64,000 bases of DNA, from positions 620,001-684,000 of the forward strand of contig NZ_VYSG01000001.1 in assembly GCF_010667615.1 (NCBI RefSeq), written 5' to 3'. Under the pieces are notes generated by a model. The model was not told the DNA's origin. It made no database searches and saw nothing but the letters and a program-made list of their open reading frames with translations. Position 1 is the first letter of the stretch. Each line of letters opens with the position of its first letter. A program made the translations under genes and the position numbers. Below, one piece after another: positions 1-11,244 of the stretch. This DNA comes from Bifidobacterium choloepi. GTDB taxonomy: Bacteria; Actinomycetota; Actinomycetes; Actinomycetales; Bifidobacteriaceae.

Positions 1-410
1 CTGGAAGAAAGGTATCGTCATTGCCTACGAAAACGTAACTTTTCTTCCAGCTGCCATGCATAGCTGGAAGAAAAGTAGCGGACTGGGCTCTCTAGACGTG
101 ACAATTCTTCCAGTTTTCAGAATTAGCTGGAAGAAAGATGCTGTATTACGCGCTCGAAGCATGACCTGATTCCAGTCTCTTCGCACTACTGGAAGAAAAG
201 TGCTGTCTGAGCGCTCCCGTACATGACCTGTTTTCCAGTTGCAGGATTCAAGCGGAAGAAAGGTGCCGTCGTTAGCCATCAAAATATGACGATTCTTCCA
301 GCTCGGCTCACCAGCTGGAGAGAAGGTGCTCTTCCACAATGAGAAAAGGTGACCTTGGTTCCAGCTTCTTGCAAAGTTGGAACCAAGGTCACCTCATGAC
401 TGGTTCGGAG
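1..410. repeat. Tandem array of palindromic units, ~63-bp period
   Basis: At least six units and a degenerate seventh begin near 1, 64, 127, 189, 252, 314 and 377, so the period is 62-63 bp. Each unit is about 50 bp, opens with CTGGAAGAAARGT and closes with a near-complementary TGAC..TTCTTCCAG, and is separated from the next by about 13 variable bases. The middle 15-20 bases of each unit also vary. The array reaches the window edge, so its true left end is unknown. No protein family or CRISPR repeat is recognised in it. Confidence 0.8.
348..393 (-). terminator. Intrinsic terminator of guaB at the array edge
   Basis: A perfect 16-bp stem (GGTGACCTTGGTTCCA at 348-363 with its complement at 378-393) encloses a 14-base loop. 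Read on the minus strand the stem is followed by TTTTCTC, and it lies about 64 bases past the guaB stop codon. It overlaps the last units of the palindrome array, so an array unit may have been recruited as terminator. Confidence 0.7.
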
Positions 411-456
411 GCCACGGGCTGCCGATTTCTTATCGGTACCCGCCGCCCTGCTGACC

Positions 457-3366
<2,910 letters not shown>

Positions 3367-3370
<4 letters not shown>

Positions 3371-4137
3371 GCGCCGAGTCCGCCGCCGTTCATGTGCAGG
3401 GCCTTGCGGATGACGGAGCCGGGGATGACGCCTTCGCGCAGGATCTCGATGCCGTCGCCGCCGGGCGCAGTGGCGTACGGATCGGCGGCGACGACGGTGC
3501 TCGCGACATGGCCCTGCGTCGGACCGCCGTCGAGATAGAGGTCGATCAGCGAGCCGGAGTGGCCGGACTCGCCGTAGTCGTATTCGCTGGAAGCCTCGCC
3601 ATAGCCGTCAAAATCGTCGGAATCGTAGCCGGAATCGTAGCCGGCGCCCTCGAATGCGGCAACGGCTTCCTCGACCGACTGGGCGCTCTCGCCGCCGCTC
3701 AGGTTTGCCGACGAGCAGGCGACGGGACCGACGGCCCGCAGGATGCGCAGCGAGACGGCGGAATTCGGCACGCGGATGCCCTGTGTGAGCTGGCCCGTCG
3801 TCATGTTGCGGCTGACGGTCTTGAGTTCGCAGCCTTCCTCGGCCAGACAGATCGGCGAGAACGCGCCGGGCAGGAACTGGGCGGCGAGCCGGTTGAGCGG
3901 CGCCGGCAGCGCCAGTCCCAGCGAGCCGAGCTCGTCGACGCTCGCCATGACGACCTGCAGCGCCTTGAACTTCGGACGTCCCTTCGCGCGGTAGATCTTC
4001 TCGATGGCGGCGGCGTTGCGCGGATCGCAGGCCACGCCGTAGACGGTGTCGGTCGGGATGACGACGAGGCCGCCTCCCCGGATGACCTCCCGTGCCCGCT
4101 CCAGCGATTCGTCGGTCACCTTCCGTACGTCGGCCAT
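3367..4137 (-). CDS. tsaC: L-threonylcarbamoyladenylate synthase
   Basis: A Sua5/YrdC/YciO-family protein (256 aa) that makes threonylcarbamoyl-AMP from threonine, bicarbonate and ATP for t6A37 tRNA modification. The N-terminal half has the typical GGLVVIPTDTVYGVACD core and a KxR-type nucleotide motif (RAKGRPKFKAL). The start at 4137 is chosen because AAAGGAG sits five bases upstream; the upstream in-frame extension is Arg/Ala-rich and unlikely. An acidic Gly-Tyr-Asp-Ser insertion (GYDSGYDSDDFDGYGE and following) interrupts the protein at about residues 170-200, before the conserved SLIDLYLDGG segment. It is encoded by short tandem GGAATCGTAGCC repeats. The gene lies between prmC and the wecA-like gene in one minus-strand run. 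Confidence 0.9.
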
Positions 4138-4306
4138 CGATACTCCTTTATATATGTCGGTCCCGCGGCGCCGCCGCAGTCGCGCCGCGCCGGCGTGCCG
4201 TTGCGCGGCCGCCGCGGCCATGTTCAGCATGTTCAGTGATTGGTCACGATTCCAGCGTCCTGCCGGACGGTTGTCGCGGGGACGATTCGTCCCATTCTAG
4301 CCGTCG

Positions 4307-5209
4307 CTAGCCCTTGATCGCCACCAGATACCTCGGACGCCCAGTGTAGTCCATGTTCGTATGGGCGTCGGCGAAGCCGACGGCATGGGCGAACATGACG
4401 GTGCGGTCGGCCTGCGTGATGTCGTGCTCCATGACGAGCAGGCCGCCGGGCCGCAGCAGCCGGTAGGCGCGGCGGATGATCTGTTCGGGGATCATCATGC
4501 CGTCGGCGGAACCGCCGAACAGCGCGCGGTGCGGATCGTAGCCGGTCACTTCCGGCTGCTCGGGCACGTCGGCGTCCGGAATGTACGGCGGGTTGGAGAT
4601 GACGACGTCGACGGTGCCGTCGAGCTGCGCGAGCGTCACGTCGCTCGTCGCGTCGGCGCATTCGAGATGGTAGTTGAACTCGACGTCGGGATGCGTCCTG
4701 GCGACCTCGTCGATGTTGGCGCGCGTCCACTTCGCGGCGACCGGGTCGATCTCGACGCCCCAGACCTGCGCGCCGGGCACCTCGGCGGCGACCGACAGGC
4801 CGATCGCGCCGCTGCCTGCGCACAGGTCGACGACGCGCGGACTGTACAGCCCGTGGCCGGTCATCCAGTCGATCGCTTCCTGCACGACGAGCTCGGTTTC
4901 CTGGCGCGGCACGAACACGCCGCGGCCGACTTTCAGGTCGAGGTAGCGGAACGGCACGTGGCCGACGATGTGCTGCAGCGGCTCGCGCGCCACGCGGCGG
5001 GCGACGAGGCCGTCGAGCTCGGCGAGCTTCGCGGCCGTCGCCGGATCGTCGTTGTCGAGCCGTTCGCCGAGCAGCATCGCCTTGTCGACGCCGGACAGGT
5101 CGAGTCCGAACACGTGGCCATAGAGCAGCTTCGCGTCGATCCGCGGCGTCTCGACGCCGGCGTCCGCAAGCCGGGCCGACATCACCCGGATCAGTTCGTC
5201 AACCGTCAT
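4307..5209 (-). CDS. prmC: Release factor glutamine methyltransferase
   Basis: The product (300 aa) N5-methylates the glutamine of the GGQ motif in peptide chain release factors, using S-adenosylmethionine. The SAM-binding motif DLCAGSGAIG is at 128-137, the substrate-glutamine motif NPPY at 206-209 and the family PRQETE at 101-106. The start ATG at 5209 lies seven bases after the prfA stop and lacks a clear ribosome-binding site, so coupled translation with prfA is likely. Placement next to its substrate RF1 is the usual bacterial arrangement. The frame is open further upstream but overlaps prfA coding sequence and is not family-like. Confidence 0.94.
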   Translation of the reverse strand: MTVDELIRVMSARLADAGVETPRIDAKLLYGHVFGLDLSGVDKAMLLGERLDNDDPATAAKLAELDGLVARRVAREPLQHIVGHVPFRYLDLKVGRGVFVPRQETELVVQEAIDWMTGHGLYSPRVVDLCAGSGAIGLSVAAEVPGAQVWGVEIDPVAAKWTRANIDEVARTHPDVEFNYHLECADATSDVTLAQLDGTVDVVISNPPYIPDADVPEQPEVTGYDPHRALFGGSADGMMIPEQIIRRAYRLLRPGGLLVMEHDITQADRTVMFAHAVGFADAHTNMDYTGRPRYLVAIKG

Positions 5210-5216
5210 GGGAGGC

Positions 5217-6305
5217 TCACTTGTTGCTGGCGAGCCGTTCGGCCTCGTCGGCCTGGATGTCGCTGTCGATGACGGCCTGCAGGTCGCCGTCGAGGACGGC
5301 GTCGAGATTGTACGCCTTGTAGTTCGTGCGGTGGTCGACAATGCGGTTTTCGGGGAAGTTGTACGTGCGGATGCGCTCGGAGCGGTCGAGCGAGCGGACC
5401 TGCGAGTGGCGCATGTCGGCGGCCTCGGCGGCTTCCTGTTCGTGCTTCATCGCGAGCAGTCGCGACTTGAGCACGCGAAGCGCCGCGGCGCGGTTCTGGA
5501 TCTGCGACTTCTCGTCCTGCATGCTGACGACGATGCCGGTCGGGATGTGCGTCATGCGGACGGCCGAGTACGTCGTGTTGACGGACTGGCCGCCGGGCCC
5601 GGACGCCATGAAGATGTCGATCTTCAGGTCCTTCGGATCAATCTCGATCTCGTCGTCGTCCTCGTCGGCTTCCGGGAACACGATGACGCCGGCGGCCGAC
5701 GTCTGGATGCGGCCCTGCGATTCGGTCACCGGGATGCGCTGCACGCGGTGCACGCCGCCTTCGTACTTGAGCGACGCCCACACGCCGTCCTCGGGCGCCG
5801 GTGTGCCCTTGGCGCGGATGGCGAGCTGGACGTCCTTGACGCCGCCGAGCTCGGTCGAGTTCTCGTTCTGGATGGTGACGGTCCAGCCGCGCTTCTCGGC
5901 GTAGCGGGTATACATGCGCAGCAGGTCGCCGGCGAACAGCGCGGCTTCCTCGCCGCCGGTGCCGGCCTTGATTTCCATGATCATGTCGCGGGCGTCGTCG
6001 GGGTCGCGCGGGATCAGCGCCGTGCGCAGCGTCTCCTCGACTTCCGGCAGCTTCGCGGCGAGCCGGTCGGCTTCCTCGGCGAAGTCGGGATCTTCGTCCG
6101 CCATTTCGCGGGCGGCCTCGAGATCGTCGTTCAGCGTGCGCCACGCCCGGTAGGCGCCGACGATCGTGCCGAGCTCGGCATGGCGGCGTCCCAGCTTCTT
6201 CATCTTGTCGGGATTGGAGGCGACGTCCGGCTGCGCCATCTCCTCCTCGATCCTGCGGTACTCGTCGACGGCGGTCTTCGCCGCGGCAAACTGTTCGTCA
6301 GCCAA
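5217..6305 (-). CDS. prfA: Peptide chain release factor 1
   Basis: RF1 (362 aa) recognises UAA and UAG stop codons and triggers peptide release. It carries the RF1-type PxT anticodon-like motif (PVT at 192-194, before [10 protein letters not shown]) and the catalytic GGQ at 238-240. I place the start at a TTG at 6305, giving (M)ADEQFAAAK, because AGGAGA lies upstream and this gives the normal RF1 length. A further in-frame TTG at 6356 would add 17 non-conserved residues. prmC follows seven bases later. A long stem-loop separates prfA from rpmE upstream, so prfA probably has its own promoter in that gap, which I could not locate with confidence. Confidence 0.93.
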   Translation of the reverse strand: MADEQFAAAKTAVDEYRRIEEEMAQPDVASNPDKMKKLGRRHAELGTIVGAYRAWRTLNDDLEAAREMADEDPDFAEEADRLAAKLPEVEETLRTALIPRDPDDARDMIMEIKAGTGGEEAALFAGDLLRMYTRYAEKRGWTVTIQNENSTELGGVKDVQLAIRAKGTPAPEDGVWASLKYEGGVHRVQRIPVTESQGRIQTSAAGVIVFPEADEDDDEIEIDPKDLKIDIFMASGPGGQSVNTTYSAVRMTHIPTGIVVSMQDEKSQIQNRAAALRVLKSRLLAMKHEQEAAEAADMRHSQVRSLDRSERIRTYNFPENRIVDHRTNYKAYNLDAVLDGDLQAVIDSDIQADEAERLASNK

Positions 6306-6455
6306 TATCCTGCCTGTCTCCTGTGAAAAATCCTCGCCGCATCGTTGAAAACTCAACGTTTCATGGAACGATTCGTCTGCCCCGGCGAGGCTCCTGCTCT
6401 AATCCAGCTGTCCATTCTATCCATGAGGCTCGCCAACCCTAACTCCCCTAAACGC

Positions 6456-6492
6456 GGCAGCGCCGGCTTTCTCGGGGAAAGCCGGCGCTGCC
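6456..6492 (-). terminator. Stem-loop downstream of rpmE
   Basis: GGCAGCGCCGGCTTTC (6456-6471), loop TCGGG, and a perfect 16-bp complement (6477-6492). It begins about 20 bases after the rpmE stop. Only a short weak T-run (GTTTAG) follows on the minus strand, so termination may be partial and allow readthrough into prfA. Confidence 0.65.
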
Positions 6493-6513
6493 GGTAAGTC
6501 ATCGGGAGAAGAC

Positions 6514-6726
6514 TCAGGCGCTCTTCTTGCCGTAACGCTTCTCGAAGCGGGCGACGCGGCCGCCGGTGTCGAGGATCTTCTGCTTGCCGGTGTAGAACGG
6601 GTGGCACTTGGAGCACACGTCCACGGTCATGTGATCGCCCTTGGCGGTCGTCTTGGTGACGAACGTGTTGCCGCACGAGCACACGATCTCGACCGGATGA
6701 TAATCAGGATGGATTCCCTGCTGCAT
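6514..6726 (-). CDS. rpmE: Ribosomal protein bL31
   Basis: A 70-aa large-subunit ribosomal protein. Four cysteines (C16, C18, C38, C41) mark the zinc-binding C+ form of L31, implying no zinc-starvation replacement role for this copy. The start ATG at 6726 is preceded by a good AGGAG element. It sits upstream of prfA as in many actinobacteria. Confidence 0.96.
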   Translation of the reverse strand: MQQGIHPDYHPVEIVCSCGNTFVTKTTAKGDHMTVDVCSKCHPFYTGKQKILDTGGRVARFEKRYGKKSA

Positions 6727-6842
6727 AATTGTCTCCTAGAGATTCGGGGGACCCGGGTCGCCAGGCCCCAATGGCCAGGCGTGAACCGGAACAACGTGCG
6801 AGTCTACCTCGTACGGTGGACGCAACACCGGTCCCCGCGGAA

Positions 6843-8573
6843 TTATTCCGCGTTCTTCCACACGTCGGCATACTCGGCGAGCAGCTGGCGCACGTATTCG
6901 CCAATGCGCTGGTAGTCGTCGATCTGCAGGTTGGCCAGCGACACCCTGATGGACCACGACGGCGCGTCGAAGCCGCCGCCGTCCATGACGACAATCCCGG
7001 TGTCCTTCGCGAGCCGGAAAACGAAGTCGAGCGAATGGTAGTTCTTCTCGAGCCAGTCGGCGAAGTCATCGCCGTACAGTTTCCTGCTCCACTGGTCGAG
7101 ATCGATGATCGAGTAGTAGTCGGCGCGCAAGGGGTCGGGATCCTGCTTGAGATCGAGCGACTCCCACAGGCAGTCGAACCGGTCGCGGACAAGCTCGAGC
7201 ATCTTCGTCTTGTACAGGTGCCCGCGGTCCATCAGCTCCTGCAGCGCGAACATCGACATCTGCACCTGCTGCGGCGTGGACAGGCCGGCGGTGCCATTGA
7301 GCGCGACGAGGCGGGAATCGGCCACCATCCTGTCGATGAACCTGATCGACGGAATATCGTCGCCGAGCGACGAATAGCGCGAATTGAGCGTCTTCTTCTC
7401 GTCGTCGGACAGCGCCGCGATTGAATCGTCGAAAATATTCTTCTTCGCGACGGCGGCGACGGCCAGTCGCCAGCCGGTCGCGCCGAAGTATTTCGAGAAC
7501 GAGTAGATCGACGCGGTGTTGTACGGCAGGTCGGCGAAGAGCGACCGGTAGCCGGGGACGAACGTGCCGTAGACGTCGTCGGTGACGATCATCAGGTTCG
7601 GGTTCTTCTCCCTGACAATCTTGACGAGCACCGCGCGCGATTCCTCCGACATCGCGTATGACGGCGGATTCGACGGGTTGACGAGGCACAGCAGCCTGAC
7701 GTTCGGGTCGGCGAGCTTCTCGAGTTCCTCCTGCGGATACTGCCAGCCGTGCGTGCCGTCGGAGCGCATCGTGGACGCGTTGACGTTGACGACCTCGAGA
7801 TCGTAGTCGTTGAGCTCGGGAATCTCGATGTACGGCGTGAAGATCGGCGTCATCAGCGCCATCGTGTCGCCTTCGTGGATGAGGAAGTTCGACTTGAGGC
7901 AGTAGAACAGGTAGCACATCGCCGCCGTGCCGCCTTCGGTCGCGAACAGGTCGAACGTGTGGCCGGCGGCGTCGGCCGTCGCGCCGTGGACGGCGTCGGA
8001 GGGTTCCTTGCCGCCGCAGAGTTCGGCGAGCAGGTAGCGCCGCACGATTTCCTGCGTGTATTTCAGGATGCGTTCCGGCACCGGATATTCGCAGCCGGTG
8101 ATGCCCTCGGTCCATTCCTGCACGAACTCGTCGAGGTCGAAGCCCTGCGACTCGGCGTACGACAGGCAGTCGCGCAGGAACGGCGCGGCCGCGTCGTCGA
8201 GATGGGCGTCGAGAAACTGCTGGAAGCGGACGGCGGCGCCGGCGGCCTTCGGCATGCCGGCGATGTCGACGCCAGGCACCCTCATCGAGCGTCTCGCCTC
8301 GTCCATCGCGAACCTGCCGAAGAGGAAGAACGATTCGCGCGCCCTGGCCGCGATCCAGTTCGGATTGCCACGCCCGGCATCCAGCAATGTCGCCGCCGAC
8401 TTCTTCTCGTCCTCGCGGGCGTACGACAGCAGCAGGTTCTTGCGCTCGAATGGCGACATCTTCTCGACGGCCTGCTCGAGCGTCCTGTCGCCGTTGCGCG
8501 CGATCCGCATGTCCTCGAGCGACTGTTCCTCGCGCTGTTCCAGTCCCTCCGCCGCCAATGCCCCGTCAGCCAT
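6843..8573 (-). CDS. aspD: Bifunctional aspartate aminotransferase / aspartate 4-decarboxylase
   Basis: A 576-aa fold-type I PLP enzyme. The long N-terminal region (about 150 residues before the aminotransferase core) and the sequence around the PLP lysine, SFSKYFGATGWRL (near 375), match the AspD/ASD family rather than ordinary aspartate aminotransferases of about 400 aa. Such enzymes transaminate aspartate and can remove its beta-carboxyl to give alanine and CO2. Other core motifs are NPSNPPS, TDDVYGTF and a C-terminal SIRVSLANL with the substrate arginine. No AspT antiporter is nearby, so a proton-motive Asp/Ala cycle is not suggested. The start is uncertain: an in-frame ATG about 21 codons downstream (MRIARNGD) is also plausible. 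Confidence 0.85.
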   Translation of the reverse strand: MADGALAAEGLEQREEQSLEDMRIARNGDRTLEQAVEKMSPFERKNLLLSYAREDEKKSAATLLDAGRGNPNWIAARARESFFLFGRFAMDEARRSMRVPGVDIAGMPKAAGAAVRFQQFLDAHLDDAAAPFLRDCLSYAESQGFDLDEFVQEWTEGITGCEYPVPERILKYTQEIVRRYLLAELCGGKEPSDAVHGATADAAGHTFDLFATEGGTAAMCYLFYCLKSNFLIHEGDTMALMTPIFTPYIEIPELNDYDLEVVNVNASTMRSDGTHGWQYPQEELEKLADPNVRLLCLVNPSNPPSYAMSEESRAVLVKIVREKNPNLMIVTDDVYGTFVPGYRSLFADLPYNTASIYSFSKYFGATGWRLAVAAVAKKNIFDDSIAALSDDEKKTLNSRYSSLGDDIPSIRFIDRMVADSRLVALNGTAGLSTPQQVQMSMFALQELMDRGHLYKTKMLELVRDRFDCLWESLDLKQDPDPLRADYYSIIDLDQWSRKLYGDDFADWLEKNYHSLDFVFRLAKDTGIVVMDGGGFDAPSWSIRVSLANLQIDDYQRIGEYVRQLLAEYADVWKNAE

Positions 8574-8763
8574 CGCCGCCGCCTTCCGCCGTCACGTCTC
8601 CGTCGTTGTCACCGTCATCGTAACGGAGTCGCCAGGGCCTGCGTCACCGACTTTCCCGACAGCGTTCCCTGACATTCCAGTACGGCCCGGTCGTCCGGCA
8701 ACTGGGCTAGTGTTGAGCGCGTCGCCGATTCGTCACCCAACATGACGACTCGCTCGCGGACGT

Positions 8764-8837
8764 GGGACAGTAGCTCAGTCGGTTAGAGCATCGGACTCAT
8801 AATCCGTCGGTCCAGGGTTCAAGCCCCTGCTGTCCCA
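8764..8837 (+). tRNA. tRNA with CAT anticodon, probably elongator tRNA-Met
   Basis: A 74-base cloverleaf with acceptor GGGACAG/CTGTCCC, D-arm GCTCAGTCGGTTAGAGC, anticodon loop CTCATAA (anticodon CAT) and T-arm CAGGG-TTCAAGC-CCCTG. CCA is not encoded. The paired first acceptor base argues against initiator tRNA. Isoleucine tRNA that needs lysidine also has CAT, so Met is preferred but not proved. A T-rich tract follows. Confidence 0.9.
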
Positions 8838-8867
8838 CTTGTTTCTTTCTTTTCCCCCGCACATCGA

Positions 8868-9033
8868 ATCCCCCGGAAGGGGATCGCCGAGGCGAAGCCG
8901 AAGCGGGGAGTCGACTTACGAACGCAATCGCCCGTGAAACATGACCTCGCGCTCCAGCGCGCGCTCGCCGCTTCGCGGCGTCGTGCGGTCGGGCCTCAGC
9001 CTCACCTCGCTCGGCAGCTCCCTTCCGGGGAGC
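8868..9033. repeat. Palindromic intergenic element, degraded copy
   Basis: The 214-bp gap between the tRNA and the membrane-protein gene is bounded by two small hairpins, ATCCCCCGGAAGGGGAT at 8868-8884 and GCTCCC-TTCC-GGGGAGC at 9017-9033. Inside is GTCGACTTACGAACGCA, nearly the reverse complement of TGCGTTCCGTAAGTCGAC in the element at 44242-44362. The matching inner arm is missing here, so this looks like a decayed relative. Confidence 0.55.
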
Positions 9034-9051
9034 CACGGCGAGCGCGATTCC

Positions 9052-10548
9052 TCAGTGCGACGAGTCCGACGACGAGCTCGACGGGGAGCTCGACGCGGAC
9101 GCGGAGGCGGACGCCGAAGCCGACGCTTCGGCTTCGGCCTTCTGCTTGGCGGCTTCTTCCGCGGCCTTCTGCTTGGCGGCGGCCTCGTCGGCGGCCGTCT
9201 TCTCGTCCTTCGACTTGTTGACGGCGTCGACGGCGTCGGACAGCTTCGTGACCATCTCGCCCATCTTGTCGGTGTCGGTGCCGGTCTTGAGCTGGTCGGC
9301 CTCGTCGATCAGCGACGAGAGCGTCGTCCACGTCGAGTCGTCGGCGACCAGTCCCTTCGTCGTCGTCAGCACGGTGCGCGCCTCGTTGACGGCCGTCGAC
9401 AGCGCCTCCTGCGCCGTGTTGACCTGCTTGGCCTGCTTGCTCGCGTTGACGTTGTCGACCGCCGTCTGCAGCGCCGACTGCTGGTTGTCGTACCAGGTGG
9501 CCTGCTCGTCGAGCTGCTTCGTGCGGCTGTCGAGCTCGGCGATGCTGGACGCGTTGCACTTGATCGAGGCCGGCTGCGCCGTCGCCAGCGCCGTCGTCAG
9601 CTTGTCGACGGTCGTCGAGTCGAGCACCTCGTCGCTCGTCACGGCGTGGGCAGTGGCCGCGTCGCCCTTGACGAGCGCGTCGTAGGCCTCGATCTTCTTG
9701 TCGACGGTCGCCAGTGCGCTCGTGCACGATTCACGCGCCGCATCGAGCTTCTTCTGGGCGTTGTGGTGCCACAGCATCACCGATCCGTACACGATGGCGG
9801 CCACGAGCAGGAACGCGATGCAGCCGATCGTGATCCACTTGTAGAACCGGCTGTCGTCGTCGGGCTGCGGCTGGCCGTGCCGGCCATGACCGCCGTGACC
9901 GTGGCCGCCGCCGTTGCCGCCATTGCCACTGTTGCCGTCGTCGTCATCGTCGTCCGCATCGTCGGCGACGCCGCGCAGGCCCTCGCCCCGGCCGGCTCGC
10001 GCGATGTCGTCGGGATTGAGGATCTCGGTCTCGCCGCTGGCGGCGCCGGCAGCCGACGTTGCGCCGGAAGCCGCGCTCGAATCGTTCCTGTTGCCCGCGC
10101 CGAACGCCACCGTCGCCTCGCCGGGATTGTCGTCGATAGCGGAGCCGTAAGCCGCGGCCATCGTCCTCGTCTTCATCGTCGAGGTCAAGCCGTTCGCGCC
10201 GGTCAGCACGGCCGACTCGCTCGTCAGCGTCGATTCCTCGGCCGACGCGACGCCGTGCGGCATCGATGTCATCGCCATCGTGCCCGGCAAAGCCGTCGTC
10301 GCGGATGCCGGCGTCGCCGGCGTTCCGGTCGCCGTTGCCCGCGGGGAGACCTTGTCGATGCTCGCGGACGCCGCGGGGAATGCCGTGTTGGCCCAGCCGC
10401 CGCCGGCGAAGGTCGGCGAGACCGCCGGCTTCATGTCGTCGTCGAGCAGGTCGGCGAAATCATAGGCGGCGGTCGCCTCGGACGGGGACGGCGGCGCCGG
10501 GATATCCGCGCCGTCGGCGGCGCGGGTGCTTCGGTTGTTCAAGTCCAC
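9052..10548 (-). CDS. Single-pass membrane protein with helical extracellular domain, unknown function
   Basis: I do not recognise a named family. The 498-aa product has a disordered N-terminal half (about 230 residues rich in Ala, Thr, Ser and Gly, ending in a poly-Asp stretch and a Gly/His-rich run), one hydrophobic segment near 240-260 (WITIGCIAFLLVAAIVYGSV), and about 200 residues of predicted helix rich in Ala, Asp, Lys and Thr. The tail is an Ala/Glu/Lys coiled coil followed by alternating Ala-Ser and Ser-rich residues. By the positive-inside rule the helical part would be outside. Two cysteines in the outer part could form a disulfide. Similar bifidobacterial proteins are often labelled colicin-transporter-like, which is not informative. 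It may be a surface or wall-associated protein. Confidence 0.75.
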   Translation of the reverse strand: MDLNNRSTRAADGADIPAPPSPSEATAAYDFADLLDDDMKPAVSPTFAGGGWANTAFPAASASIDKVSPRATATGTPATPASATTALPGTMAMTSMPHGVASAEESTLTSESAVLTGANGLTSTMKTRTMAAAYGSAIDDNPGEATVAFGAGNRNDSSAASGATSAAGAASGETEILNPDDIARAGRGEGLRGVADDADDDDDDGNSGNGGNGGGHGHGGHGRHGQPQPDDDSRFYKWITIGCIAFLLVAAIVYGSVMLWHHNAQKKLDAARESCTSALATVDKKIEAYDALVKGDAATAHAVTSDEVLDSTTVDKLTTALATAQPASIKCNASSIAELDSRTKQLDEQATWYDNQQSALQTAVDNVNASKQAKQVNTAQEALSTAVNEARTVLTTTKGLVADDSTWTTLSSLIDEADQLKTGTDTDKMGEMVTKLSDAVDAVNKSKDEKTAADEAAAKQKAAEEAAKQKAEAEASASASASASASSSPSSSSSDSSH

Positions 10549-11244
10549 TATGATGAATCCTTCGCGACTGTGGGCACGTCGTCACTGGTCGTCGTCCCAC
10601 CGTTGGTACCAGTCGTCCAGTGTAATCGCAGCCGACAACCAGTTAAATATGCATTGGATTTGCATCTGCTCCCGTCGCATGTCACGATCCCGGCATCGTG
10701 ACATGCGACCGCATTCCCGTTCTCCCCGGGTTGGCGACAGATCGAGACGTCTATACATTTATTTATTTTTTGACCAATAATGTACTGCCGCCTAAACGTT
10801 CATTTCGCAACGGAAACGAACAAGAAAATTAGACCAAGATGCCATTCCTGCCGACTAAAAACAAACATTTTCGAACGCGAGTCGTGAAGTTGCGGTAACA
10901 TCGCTCCTGCGATTCCCAGTGATTCCAGTGAAAAACGTGTCACAAAACTTCACAGAACGTTACGCATGACACGCGGAACCACAAACATGGAAAAAGGGTT
11001 TACCATGTTTCTTGTGAGAAGGATTTGTGAAGAATCTGCCAGCGACGGCAAGTTCTCTCCCCTTTTCTGAAAGAGAAAGGATTGCTCGCGCGTAGACGCG
11101 CCAAATCAGCAGATCACCCATCGAATGACCGACCGCCACCATGAAGCCATGGCGGCCTGCCCTTGAGCGACCTGTGCTTTGCCCCTGCGCCAAGCAAGCC
11201 GCGGAATAGAGAGCCGCGGCAAGAAAAAAGGAAGTAGGTTTCCC
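10549..11244. other. AT-rich intergenic region with long nupC leader
   Basis: This 696-bp divergent gap has no convincing gene. It holds the palindrome at 10674-10709, an AT-rich stretch at 10750-10880 with a possible weak promoter (TTGACC at 10770-10775, 17 bp, TAAACG at 10793-10798), and three hairpins before nupC: 10983-11010, 11133-11155 (CCGCCA/TGGCGG) and 11198-11220 (GCCGCGG/CCGCGGC). A leader of up to 450 bases is possible. Confidence 0.45.
10674..10709. repeat. Dispersed palindrome, ATGTCRC family
   Basis: GTCGCATGTCACGAT at 10674-10688, loop CCCGGC, and a perfect 15-bp complement at 10695-10709. The outer CATGTCAC/GTGACATG is shared with palindromes at 19121, 20036, 23883, 36331, 58497 and 61860. 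Confidence 0.7.

Noticed and set aside
25-339. 104-codon frame through array 1 with ~21-residue periodicity
   Set aside because: The period is the repeat itself, the unit spacing of 62 or 63 bp shifts the repeat frame, and there is no ribosome-binding site or family match.
1-410. CRISPR array
   Set aside because: The regular period is CRISPR-like, but there is no long identical repeat; conserved parts are split inverted arms, and no cas genes are in the window. The same applies to 38565-38934.
4138-4230. N-terminal extension of TsaC from the upstream ATG
   Set aside because: The extra 31 residues are Ala/Arg-rich and not family-like, whereas AAAGGAG is correctly spaced to ATG 4137.
8764-8837. 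Initiator tRNA-fMet
   Set aside because: The first acceptor pair is a normal G-C pair; initiator tRNAs lack a Watson-Crick 1-72 pair.
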